Part shown: positions 1-6,187 of the stretch, in pieces
Numbering within the stretch: the first letter of the stretch is position 1
How the letters are laid out: each line of letters begins with the position of its first letter
From: Candidatus Omnitrophota bacterium
Lineage (GTDB): Bacteria > Omnitrophota > Gorgyraeia > B26-G9
DNA length: 7,737 nucleotides
NCBI GenBank assembly: GCA_028718845.1
Contig: JAQULA010000077.1
Coordinates: 1-7,737, forward strand
Reading direction: 5' to 3'
Made by a program: the position numbers and the translations under genes
The notes under the pieces: model-generated
Seen by the model: the letters and a program-made list of their open reading frames with translations, nothing else
Databases searched by the model: none
Told to the model about the DNA's origin: nothing

Positions 1-651
1 CCGGCTGCGAAAGGTCACGCTGAACGGCACGGCTTTTTTCTCGTAGAATTCCAGCGGCAGCAGGTCGTAGGCCGGAAAAGCCAGCGAATCGAGGTCGCGG
101 ATAAATTCGGTTTTGGGGTTAATCCGGAAGCCGCCGTTTTCCCGGAACGCCAGGCCGTCGAGCTGCCGGTAATCCAGTCCGGCATCGATACTGCGCACCA
201 GCCGCGACAGGGTCTGCTCACCCTCGCCCAGGACGATAAAATCGACCTGGGAATATTCCCGCATGATCCGCTCCGGGATAAAACTCGGATGGGCCCCGCC
301 GATCACGGTGATGATCCGCGGGTCCTGCTTCTTGAGCAGGCCGCACAATTCCAGGACATCCACCGCCTGATGGGAAAAAAGACAGCTGATGCCGACAATC
401 TCCGCCCCGGAAGCGAGGATAAGCCCGGCCATCTCCTGCTGGGTATACCCGAAATATTCCCACTGCCCGTCCCGGGGAATAATCGTCCGGAATTTCGCCC
501 GGCCGTCCAGCACCTCCACGGCAAAATCGCCGCGTAAAGCCGCCGCCAGATAGGCGACGCCCATGGGCACCTGGCAATAATGAAAATGCCCTTTTAAAAT
601 CTTCCCGCGGGGGAAGACCATCATAACTTTTTTTATTTTTCGATTAAACAC
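1..651 (-). CDS. B12-binding domain radical SAM protein, N-terminal part (cut by left window edge)
   Basis: An open frame of 217 codons reads leftward and leaves the window without a stop. It encodes a cobalamin-binding-type Rossmann domain: a first strand KKVMMVFPRGK, then PMGVAYLAAAL, then ITVIGGAHPS (about residue 115) and VLGEGEQTLSRL (about residue 140). The domain linker FPAYDLLPLEFY follows. The frame leaves the window at TFRSR, just where this family normally has its G-C-P-x-x-C-x-x-C cluster motif, so the radical SAM barrel itself is not seen. Family members use cobalamin, SAM and a 4Fe-4S cluster for radical methylation or rearrangement. The substrate cannot be told. I chose the GTG at 651 because AAAGGGG lies 6 nt upstream and the added residues complete the usual first beta strand. 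An ATG at 624 is the alternative and has no ribosome site. The GTG start overlaps the previous gene by 8 bp, so the two are probably co-transcribed and coupled. Confidence 0.88.
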   Translation of the reverse strand, partial: MFNRKIKKVMMVFPRGKILKGHFHYCQVPMGVAYLAAALRGDFAVEVLDGRAKFRTIIPRDGQWEYFGYTQQEMAGLILASGAEIVGISCLFSHQAVDVLELCGLLKKQDPRIITVIGGAHPSFIPERIMREYSQVDFIVLGEGEQTLSRLVRSIDAGLDYRQLDGLAFRENGGFRINPKTEFIRDLDSLAFPAYDLLPLEFYEKKAVPFSVTFRSR

Positions 652-1729
652 CGCCCGCCCCTTTCGCCGTAACCGGGAGACCCCGCTCATCCGCCGCCGC
701 ACAAAACCGTTCCCGGAACTTTTTATCATTAAGCGGGCAGTCCGGAAAATTACTGCGCCGGCCGAACAGCGAGGACGTCCACATCCGCCGCACGATCCCG
801 GGCAACGGTTCCTCCCGGAGATTCCCGAACCTCAGCGGCATAAAACAACACGGCTGGATATCGCCGTATGCCGATATGTAAAACTGCATCTTTTTAACGG
901 CATGACAGAAAAAGTGCGCCCGGGGATTATCCACGGCGTAGGTTTCCCAAAACACGGCATCGTTTTCCAGCAAGTTCTTCAGCCCGCCGATATCTTCCTT
1001 ATCCAAAATGATTTCGTTATGATTGAACCATCGTCCGCTCATAATCGGAGACAGAATACGCAGCCGCGCCCCCAGCCCTTTGCTCAGCCGCACCAGTTCC
1101 CGCATCGTGCCGTCGCGTAATTTTTCTTTGGTCGCATAGGTCGAGATAAAACATTTTACCGAGCTTTTGCGGCAAGCCTTAACCGCCGCGACCGCCCGTT
1201 CATACGATCCCGGCACCCCGCGCAAGCGGTCATGTTCGCCCGCTTTATCGCTGTCCAGGCTGATCCCGATAAAATCGATCCCGGCAATTTTCAGCCGCCG
1301 GATCATCGGCTCATCCAGCAGTAATCCGTTCGTATCCAGCTGGGTGAGCATCCCCAGCGATTTCGCCAGCCGGATATAGTCCGGCAATTCCCGGCTTAAT
1401 AACGGCTCTCCGCCGAAAAAATAAACCTGGCTCACCCCCAATGTTTTGAGCTTAATGATCGTATCGGTTACTTCCTCCGGAGATAAATACCGCTTGCCGG
1501 CATCCCGATAACCGGCGGCCGAACAGTGCACGCAGCGGCACTGGCAATCATAGGTCAACGCGAGCATGGCCGTACAATCGAGGCCCGGGAGAAGCGCCGA
1601 AAGAAAATTCTGAAAATAAGCGTAATACAGGCCCACCAGTATTTTGACCAGCGGGTTGTTCGCGTGCGGAACCAGTGAAAGTTTTATTCGATTAATCACC
1701 CGGATAGCGTAATCCATCGATTGTTTCAT
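644..1729 (-). CDS. radical SAM protein with SPASM-like C-terminal cluster region
   Basis: A 361-residue protein from the ATG at 1729. Residues 25-50 form a hydrophobic stretch (NPLVKILVGLYYAYFQN...) that may lie on the membrane. The 4Fe-4S motif is C62-x3-C66-x2-C69 within TYDCQCRCVHC. The SAM-binding FFGGEPLL motif is at about 104-111, with LDTNG at 131 and SLDSD at 157 as later barrel strands. The C-terminus has C275, GDIQPCC (C294, C295), FGNL and C331, the arrangement of a SPASM/Twitch region that holds an auxiliary Fe-S cluster. Such proteins modify peptides, sugars or lipids by radical chemistry. The substrate is not evident, and no precursor-peptide gene is seen nearby. Other in-frame starts are ATG 1747 (AAGGGG abuts it, too close) and GTG 1816, which lies upstream of the likely -10 box. 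No start has a well-placed ribosome site, so the N-terminus is uncertain. The TAA at 646-644 overlaps the start of the next gene. Confidence 0.9.
   Translation of the reverse strand: MKQSMDYAIRVINRIKLSLVPHANNPLVKILVGLYYAYFQNFLSALLPGLDCTAMLALTYDCQCRCVHCSAAGYRDAGKRYLSPEEVTDTIIKLKTLGVSQVYFFGGEPLLSRELPDYIRLAKSLGMLTQLDTNGLLLDEPMIRRLKIAGIDFIGISLDSDKAGEHDRLRGVPGSYERAVAAVKACRKSSVKCFISTYATKEKLRDGTMRELVRLSKGLGARLRILSPIMSGRWFNHNEIILDKEDIGGLKNLLENDAVFWETYAVDNPRAHFFCHAVKKMQFYISAYGDIQPCCFMPLRFGNLREEPLPGIVRRMWTSSLFGRRSNFPDCPLNDKKFRERFCAAADERGLPVTAKGAGGV
649..664 (-). promoter_or_regulatory. Shine-Dalgarno site deciding a GTG start at 651
   Basis: On the minus strand AAAGGGG (664-658) is followed by a 6-nt spacer and GTG (651-649). 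The later in-frame ATG codons at 624 and 621 are preceded only by an A-rich run with no purine box. The site lies inside the last codons of the upstream radical SAM gene, which fits translational coupling. Confidence 0.55.
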
Positions 1730-1789
1730 AGCGGTATAGTGAGCCATCCCCTTGTAGCAAACCGGATTAATGCATCGTTGTCTGGTGGT

Positions 1790-1818
1790 ATTGTAACATA
1801 TCCATACGGGCAACACAA
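1790..1818 (-). promoter_or_regulatory. Promoter for the leftward radical SAM pair
   Basis: On the minus strand TTGTGT (1818-1813), a 17-bp spacer and TACAAT (1795-1790) form a sigma70-like promoter. A TG one base before the -10 makes it an extended -10. The predicted start of transcription is about 1783. This puts the GTG at 1816 outside the mRNA and favours translation from ATG 1747 or 1729, with a leader of 36 or 54 nt. Confidence 0.5.
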
Positions 1819-1826
1819 TCCACGGT

Positions 1827-1855
1827 TTGACAATTTTTCCCGTCTATGCTAGAGT
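1827..1855 (+). promoter_or_regulatory. Promoter for the rightward B12-radical SAM gene, predicted leaderless
   Basis: A perfect -35 TTGACA (1827-1832) is followed by a 17-bp spacer and TAGAGT (1850-1855), with TG one base before it (extended -10). Transcription should begin near 1862, only about 4 nt before the ATG at 1866. No Shine-Dalgarno sequence is present, so the mRNA is predicted to be leaderless or nearly so. The -35 box is 8 bp from the -35 box of the opposite promoter. Confidence 0.65.
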
Positions 1856-1865
1856 AGCCTGAACA

Positions 1866-3284
1866 ATGACGACAGCATTCATTCGACCACAAAAAATCAG
1901 CGGTGCCTTTGAAAAAATCCTCATCCAGGAACCGGTAAACTTAGCCTATCTGGCGGCCTACCTCAAACAACAGGGATTTCCCGCGCTTATTTGGGATTTC
2001 GAAGCCGAGGACATTCCGGATCCGGTCCTGGCGCGACGGCTCACGGAGGAACAGGTATCGATTGCGGCGTTTACGGCCATGACTCCGACAATCAACAACG
2101 CGCATCAACTGGCGGTACGCATAAAAAAGATAAATCCGCGGATAGTTACGGTTATCGGCGGTCCGCATGCGTCGGCCCTGCCGGAGGAAACCCTGCGGGA
2201 TTTTCCCGGGTTCGATTATGCGGTTATCGGTGAAGGTGAAGAACCAATGGCCCGGCTATGCCGCTGTCTGCGTTCCCAAACAAAGGCCGCGAATATTCCC
2301 GGCATAGCCTCACGCGCCGCGAACGGCATCAACATAGAGCCACCCGCAGCATTTATCACCGAACTGGACCGTTTACCTTTTCCGGACCGGTCTCTATTTG
2401 AGCGCCGGCTCTATAAAAACATCTATGCCGCCGGGATAACCATGAAAAACAAACGCGCGACCGTGGCCTTTACCTCCCGCGGCTGCCCGTATCATTGCAC
2501 GTTTTGCGCGGTAAAGAAAACCCTCGGTCAAAGCGTGCGTTTTCGCAGCGCCGAAAACGTGCTGGAAGAACTTAAGGAATGCCGCGACCGGTACGGCTAT
2601 AATCACATTACTTTCGAAGACACCAGTCTGACGATCAATCCGGAACGGTTTTTACGCATTTGCCGGGGGCTGAAAAACCTCGGGCTTACCTGGGACTGCC
2701 AAACCCGGGTCAACCTGGTCACGGAACCGTTATTGCTGAAAATGAAGGAATGCGGCTGTCTGAAGGTCGCCTACGGCGTGGAATCCGGCAGTCAAAAGAT
2801 CCTGGACCTGATGAAAAAAGATATTACGGTCGGACAAATCGAAGCGGCGTTTCGCGCCACCAAAAAAGCCGGCATGGTCACCTGCGCGTTTTTTATCCTG
2901 GGAACCCATCCGGAGGAAACCGCCGGGGATATCCGGCTGACCGAACAACTGCTGCACCGCATCCGGCCGGACGTATTTCAGCTGGGGATTATCTGCCCGT
3001 ACCCGGGCACGGAAATCCACGATATCATGCAGCAGGAACACCTGATTGGAACTATTGACTGGAAAGATTTCAATTTCATGCACAGCCGGCCGCGCTGGAG
3101 AACGAAATATGTAAGCGCCGAAGAACTGGTCCGGAGGCAAAAAGCAATTTACACCCGTTATCTGACCAGCCCCGGTTTTGTCATTACCACGCTAAAAAAC
3201 GCGTTCCGGCCGGGAAATCCGGGGGCATTTGTAAAATTGGCCCTGGCCATGCTGCGCTATCTTATTTTCGAGAACCGCCGTTGA
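1866..3284 (+). CDS. B12-binding domain radical SAM protein
   Basis: A complete 472-residue two-domain enzyme. Residues 1-140 form the cobalamin-binding-type Rossmann domain: MTTAFIRPQ strand, PVNLAYLAAYLKQ helix, VTVIGGPHAS at 94-103 and VIGEGEEPMARL at 120-131. A linker with LPFPDRSLFERRLY (170-183) leads to the radical SAM barrel. Its cluster motif is C207-x3-C211-x2-C214 in SRGCPYHCTFC. Later motifs are ITFEDTSLTIN (248-257), YGVESGSQKIL (303-313), ILGTHPEET (344-352) and the CPYPGTE strand (377-383). Length and order match class-B radical SAM enzymes, the family of methylases and tailoring enzymes such as HpnJ. The substrate is unknown. ATG 1866 is the right start because the first beta strand begins at once. 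It is the only rightward gene here. It diverges from the radical SAM gene on its left and runs 28 bp into the 3' end of the glycosyltransferase gene on its right. Confidence 0.95.
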   Translation: MTTAFIRPQKISGAFEKILIQEPVNLAYLAAYLKQQGFPALIWDFEAEDIPDPVLARRLTEEQVSIAAFTAMTPTINNAHQLAVRIKKINPRIVTVIGGPHASALPEETLRDFPGFDYAVIGEGEEPMARLCRCLRSQTKAANIPGIASRAANGINIEPPAAFITELDRLPFPDRSLFERRLYKNIYAAGITMKNKRATVAFTSRGCPYHCTFCAVKKTLGQSVRFRSAENVLEELKECRDRYGYNHITFEDTSLTINPERFLRICRGLKNLGLTWDCQTRVNLVTEPLLLKMKECGCLKVAYGVESGSQKILDLMKKDITVGQIEAAFRATKKAGMVTCAFFILGTHPEETAGDIRLTEQLLHRIRPDVFQLGIICPYPGTEIHDIMQQEHLIGTIDWKDFNFMHSRPRWRTKYVSAEELVRRQKAIYTRYLTSPGFVITTLKNAFRPGNPGAFVKLALAMLRYLIFENRR

Positions 3285-4018
3285 AACCGGTTGCGAAACT
3301 CACGCATAATTAATTCCGCATAGCTGAAAACAGTGTTCAGGATTTTCATCTTGCTTTTTCCGGTGCGCCGGTCAAAACGCAAATTCAGCGGCACCTCCGC
3401 TACCCGGGGCCGAAAATAGCGCAGTTTAATCAGGATTTCCGCCACGCAGGGAAATCCTTTGCTCTGAATAAAATCAGCCCGGAACAGGTCCAGAGCCTTT
3501 TTCAGAATACCCACCCGATAGGCCCGGTAAAAGGTCGTATAATCCCGGGCGTTATCCAGCGGGAACAGACATTTCAGCATCGCATTGATCACATTACTGA
3601 GCACTTCCCGTTTCCAGGGCAGCTGCGTGGTTATACTTTCCGGATGATACCGCGACGCAATGGCAATATCATTTCCCTGCCGCAGCGCTTCCAGCATTAA
3701 CGGCATGGCGCTCGCCGGATGAGTCCGGTCGCAATCCAGCGATATGAGGATATCTTCTTCCGCCGCTTGAGCGCAGACCCAATCGATCCCGGCCCGGAAC
3801 ACCGCGTCGACGCCCCGGTTTTTTTCAAAATTGATCCCGTGCAGCGGCAGGTTTTTTTCCAATTCCCCGGCCACCTCACGCGTGGCATCGGTACTGCCGT
3901 CATTGACCACGACAACGCGGAAAAGTTCGCCGCGCCGGGTTAAAACGTCGCGGATCTCGCCGACTACCGCAGCGATATTGAGCGCTTCGTTATATGCCGG
4001 CAAAACGATAAAAATCAT
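3257..4018 (-). CDS. family 2 glycosyltransferase, polyprenyl-phosphate (DPM1/ArnC-like) type
   Basis: A 253-residue GT-A fold enzyme that would move a sugar from a nucleotide-sugar to a lipid phosphate or glycan acceptor at the inner face of the membrane. Motifs: IVLPAYNEALNI at 4-15, VVVNDGSTD at 37-44, the metal-binding LDCD (D95, D97) followed by THP, ASRYHPES at 121-128, RDYTTFYRAYRVG at 158-170, and a late RRTGKSKMK at 217-225. The last two match the RDYxxxFRAYR and R-x-x-G-x-SK motifs of dolichol/undecaprenyl-phosphate glycosyltransferases. No C-terminal transmembrane segments follow, unlike ArnC or GtrB. The C-terminus is basic (FRNRFQRRFSKIR), which may favour peripheral membrane binding. 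The start is supported by GAGGG 7 nt upstream. The ATG shares ATGA with the stop of the deacetylase gene, so the two are coupled. It is the last gene of the leftward operon, and its tail overlaps the convergent gene. The sugar and acceptor are inferred, not shown. Confidence 0.93.
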   Translation of the reverse strand: MIFIVLPAYNEALNIAAVVGEIRDVLTRRGELFRVVVVNDGSTDATREVAGELEKNLPLHGINFEKNRGVDAVFRAGIDWVCAQAAEEDILISLDCDRTHPASAMPLMLEALRQGNDIAIASRYHPESITTQLPWKREVLSNVINAMLKCLFPLDNARDYTTFYRAYRVGILKKALDLFRADFIQSKGFPCVAEILIKLRYFRPRVAEVPLNLRFDRRTGKSKMKILNTVFSYAELIMREFRNRFQRRFSKIR

Positions 4019-4923
4019 ATCCGTTCCCTCATTTGCGATACCAGTTCCCGGGTGGTTACCGGATCGGCCTCGCGGCTCAGGGCCGAAATCAGCGCCTCGA
4101 CAATACCGGCCCGTTCGGGTAATGTCCGAAACGCCGGCAAGGCAAGATTGTGTTTCGCGATATCCACCAGATCGATCGCGTGGAATAAATAGACATACGG
4201 GATCGCCCGCCGGGATAGACGCCGCAGCGCGTATTTTATTACGTTTACGCCGAAAACAAACGCATAGGTACTATGGATCGGCGTACGCCAAAACGGCATA
4301 ACACTTACCGGCACTTCAACCAGCGGCGACGTTCCCGGTTTCCAGATACAGTCCGGATCCGGACGGTAAGGCCCCGGCGGAGCCAGGGCAAACCGGATAT
4401 TACCCGCGTTCAGGCGCACGGCATGGCGCTTCAATAACGAATGGCCGGCGTTCATCAACAGCGGAGCAATTCCGGATGGCAGGACCGATGAATCATAGAG
4501 ATACCCTTTGCGGATAAGCAGCGGAATGATCCCGGCGTCAACGCTGAACGTCGGCGCGCGGAAACCGCTCAGCGGCCCTTTATTTAATTGCCTCAGCACC
4601 TCATCCGCCGCCGTGATCTCCTGCTCCATTTCTACGGAATCGAGCTGATTAAAACGCAGGGGATGATTCATGGAATGATTGGCGATTTCATGCCCCTGTT
4701 CGACAATGCGCGTAATAACCGCCTGATGCGCGGGATGCCGGGCATCCCTGCCGACGATAAAAAAAGTCGCTTTCAGGTCATGCGCGGCAAGCAGATCGAG
4801 AAACCGCGGCACCCCCTCGCTATAGGCCGGATCGGGTCCCGGGTCATCACCGCAGCCCTTTTGCCGGACATAGCGGCGGTATGTCCAAAGTCCGTCAACG
4901 TCGATTTGAATGGTTCCCGGCAT
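4015..4923 (-). CDS. polysaccharide deacetylase (NodB/CE4 family), ArnD-like N-terminus
   Basis: A 302-residue metal-dependent deacetylase with all CE4 landmarks. Motif 1 is IDVDG (D8, D10); motif 2 is HEIANHSMNH (78-87) with metal ligands H83 and H87; motif 3 is FRAPTFS (121-127); then YDSS (143-146) and LFHAID with H248. The opening IDVD followed by EGVPRFLDLLAAHDLKATFF closely resembles E. coli ArnD, which deformylates undecaprenyl-phosphate-linked Ara4FN. The inner region (GFRAPTFS...GYLYDSS) also resembles exopolysaccharide deacetylases. No signal peptide is seen, so it probably acts in the cytoplasm or at the inner membrane face. Expected role: removal of an N-acyl group from a sugar. 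ATG 4923 must be the start because the catalytic aspartates are at residues 8 and 10. It overlaps the FAD gene by 29 bp, has no clear ribosome site, and shares ATGA with the glycosyltransferase gene. Confidence 0.93.
   Translation of the reverse strand: MPGTIQIDVDGLWTYRRYVRQKGCGDDPGPDPAYSEGVPRFLDLLAAHDLKATFFIVGRDARHPAHQAVITRIVEQGHEIANHSMNHPLRFNQLDSVEMEQEITAADEVLRQLNKGPLSGFRAPTFSVDAGIIPLLIRKGYLYDSSVLPSGIAPLLMNAGHSLLKRHAVRLNAGNIRFALAPPGPYRPDPDCIWKPGTSPLVEVPVSVMPFWRTPIHSTYAFVFGVNVIKYALRRLSRRAIPYVYLFHAIDLVDIAKHNLALPAFRTLPERAGIVEALISALSREADPVTTRELVSQMRERI
4026..4030 (-). promoter_or_regulatory. Shine-Dalgarno site of the glycosyltransferase gene
   Basis: GAGGG (4030-4026 on the minus strand) stands 7 nt before the ATG at 4018, inside the last codons of the deacetylase gene. 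With the ATGA stop-start overlap this is a classic reinitiation arrangement. Confidence 0.6.
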
Positions 4924-6175
4924 ATTTCGCTTGTATTTTTGCCGCGATTATCCGGCTTTTGATCGCGGCGGAATTAAACGTTTTTAACAGGGATCGCTCA
5001 CGGAACAGTTCCGGAATAAATAACCCCGGCAGAATTTCCGGGTCATCCCGCATCGAGCGAACATAGTTCAGGCTGAACACCGGTTCGACCTGCGTATCGG
5101 AAAAAAAATAATGTTTTTTCACCCAATCCAGCTTAAACTGCGGATTGATCCGTTCACAAAACTCAAAAGATTCCCGCAGGCATAGTTCATATTGCGAAGG
5201 GTTTTTATTTCCAGCCGGGCGGTATACGGGAATATACACCAACGGATTATCGCACAATGCCGCGGTATCGATCACGACGCGGGATGCCCGTCCTTTGGAC
5301 AAGACCATAAAAAGCCAGTACGACTCTTTGAGCGGACGGTCCAGCCGCAGAACACAGCAATCGACGGACAAATATTCCACCGGCAGCGCCGTCTTCGGAC
5401 AAGCGGCCGGGATTGCCGGGCATAATGCGATGGCCTCCGAATAGGGCCCGGTGTATACCACACAATCGTACGCCGTTTCCCCTTCCCCTCCGGCGACATG
5501 CCAACGATTACCCTGCCGTTTCAGCCCGGTTACTTCCGTTCCCAGCCTGAACACTCCGCGGTCTTTTTCCACGGCCTGACGCAGCCCCTGGATAAGCCCA
5601 TCCGAACTATGCGCGAACACAGCGATTTTCCCGTGTTTTTTTTCATGTATACGCGCCCATAAATACGCCGCACTGATCGTATTTCCCGGCACAGAATATT
5701 TAAATTTCAGCGAAGGCTCAAAAAAATATTCCCAGACCTTTTCCCCGCAGTTTTGAATCACCCAATCCCGGGCCGGAACATTGTCCAGGTCCCCGGATTC
5801 GCCCCGGAGATTATTTTTCAGGAAAAATCCGGCTAAACGTATTTTATCGGTAAAAGACAACGATGTAAAACGCAGCAAGTCATCCGCCCGGCAGGCCGGA
5901 ACAACCGTATTGTTTTGAACGATCCCCTGCCTGGCCACGCGCCAGCACAGATCGTGGCTCAGGTTAAGTTCCCGGATAACCCGAAGGATCTCGGTGTCGG
6001 CACAGCACAGGCAATGATTATACTTATCGCCGTGCGTTCCATCATCATCGTCGACCCCCCCGGCTAAGCCGCCCAATTTTCCTTGTTTCTCATAAACCGT
6101 AACCGAACAATTCCGGGCAAGACGATACGCGGTCAATAATCCCGACATACCGCCGCCGATAATCGCTACCTTCAT
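4895..6175 (-). CDS. FAD-dependent amine-oxidase/protoporphyrinogen-oxidase-like oxidoreductase
   Basis: A 426-residue flavoprotein. The N-terminus is a dinucleotide-binding fold: VAIIGGGMSGLLTAYRLA (GxGxxG at 7-12), the acidic strand end VYEK (27-30) and KLGGLAGG (33-40). Next come DKYNHC (50-55), DLLRFTSLSFTDKIRL (99-114) and WVIQNCGEKVWEYFFEPSLKFKY (138-160), in the order found in the COG1232 (HemY-like) NAD(P)/FAD oxidoreductases common in glycan clusters. A second FAD-contact region is GLFIPELF...NSAAIKSRIIAAKI (384-414). The fold is shared with UDP-galactopyranose mutase, phytoene desaturases and amine oxidases, so the chemistry could be oxidation, desaturation or ring contraction. True heme synthesis is unlikely in this context. 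C55, C57 and C58 form an unusual cysteine group. The start at 6175 has GGTGA 7 nt upstream, and that site contains the stop of the preceding gene. Confidence 0.88.
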   Translation of the reverse strand: MKVAIIGGGMSGLLTAYRLARNCSVTVYEKQGKLGGLAGGVDDDDGTHGDKYNHCLCCADTEILRVIRELNLSHDLCWRVARQGIVQNNTVVPACRADDLLRFTSLSFTDKIRLAGFFLKNNLRGESGDLDNVPARDWVIQNCGEKVWEYFFEPSLKFKYSVPGNTISAAYLWARIHEKKHGKIAVFAHSSDGLIQGLRQAVEKDRGVFRLGTEVTGLKRQGNRWHVAGGEGETAYDCVVYTGPYSEAIALCPAIPAACPKTALPVEYLSVDCCVLRLDRPLKESYWLFMVLSKGRASRVVIDTAALCDNPLVYIPVYRPAGNKNPSQYELCLRESFEFCERINPQFKLDWVKKHYFFSDTQVEPVFSLNYVRSMRDDPEILPGLFIPELFRERSLLKTFNSAAIKSRIIAAKIQAKYAGNHSNRR

Positions 6176-6182
6176 GGTTTAC

Positions 6183-6187
6183 TCACC
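6183..6187 (-). promoter_or_regulatory. Shine-Dalgarno site of the FAD oxidoreductase gene
   Basis: GGTGA (6187-6183 on the minus strand) lies 7 nt before ATG 6175. Its last three bases are the TGA stop of the upstream radical SAM gene, so stop and ribosome site coincide and coupling is likely. Confidence 0.5.

Noticed and set aside
1767..1775. Mini-ORF ATG-CAT-TAA just after the predicted leftward start of transcription
   Set aside because: Three codons out of frame with the gene; too short to separate from chance, though it could matter if the 5' end is confirmed at about 1783.
2660..3140. Overlapping open frames on both strands within the rightward radical SAM gene
   Set aside because: The real frame holds the complete barrel motifs; the others are out-of-frame or antisense readings of a GC-rich coding region.
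3285..3292. Palindrome AACCGGTT just after the stop of the rightward gene
   Set aside because: An 8-bp palindrome inside the glycosyltransferase coding sequence is expected by chance; no stem extends from it and no T-run follows.
3831..4301. 156-codon open frame on the plus strand opposite the glycosyltransferase and deacetylase genes
   Set aside because: It is antisense to two genes with clear catalytic motifs, its translation has no recognisable motif, and it crosses the junction of both genes.
4588..4962. 124-codon plus-strand open frame
   Set aside because: Antisense shadow of the deacetylase N-terminus and the end of the FAD gene; no domain-like sequence.
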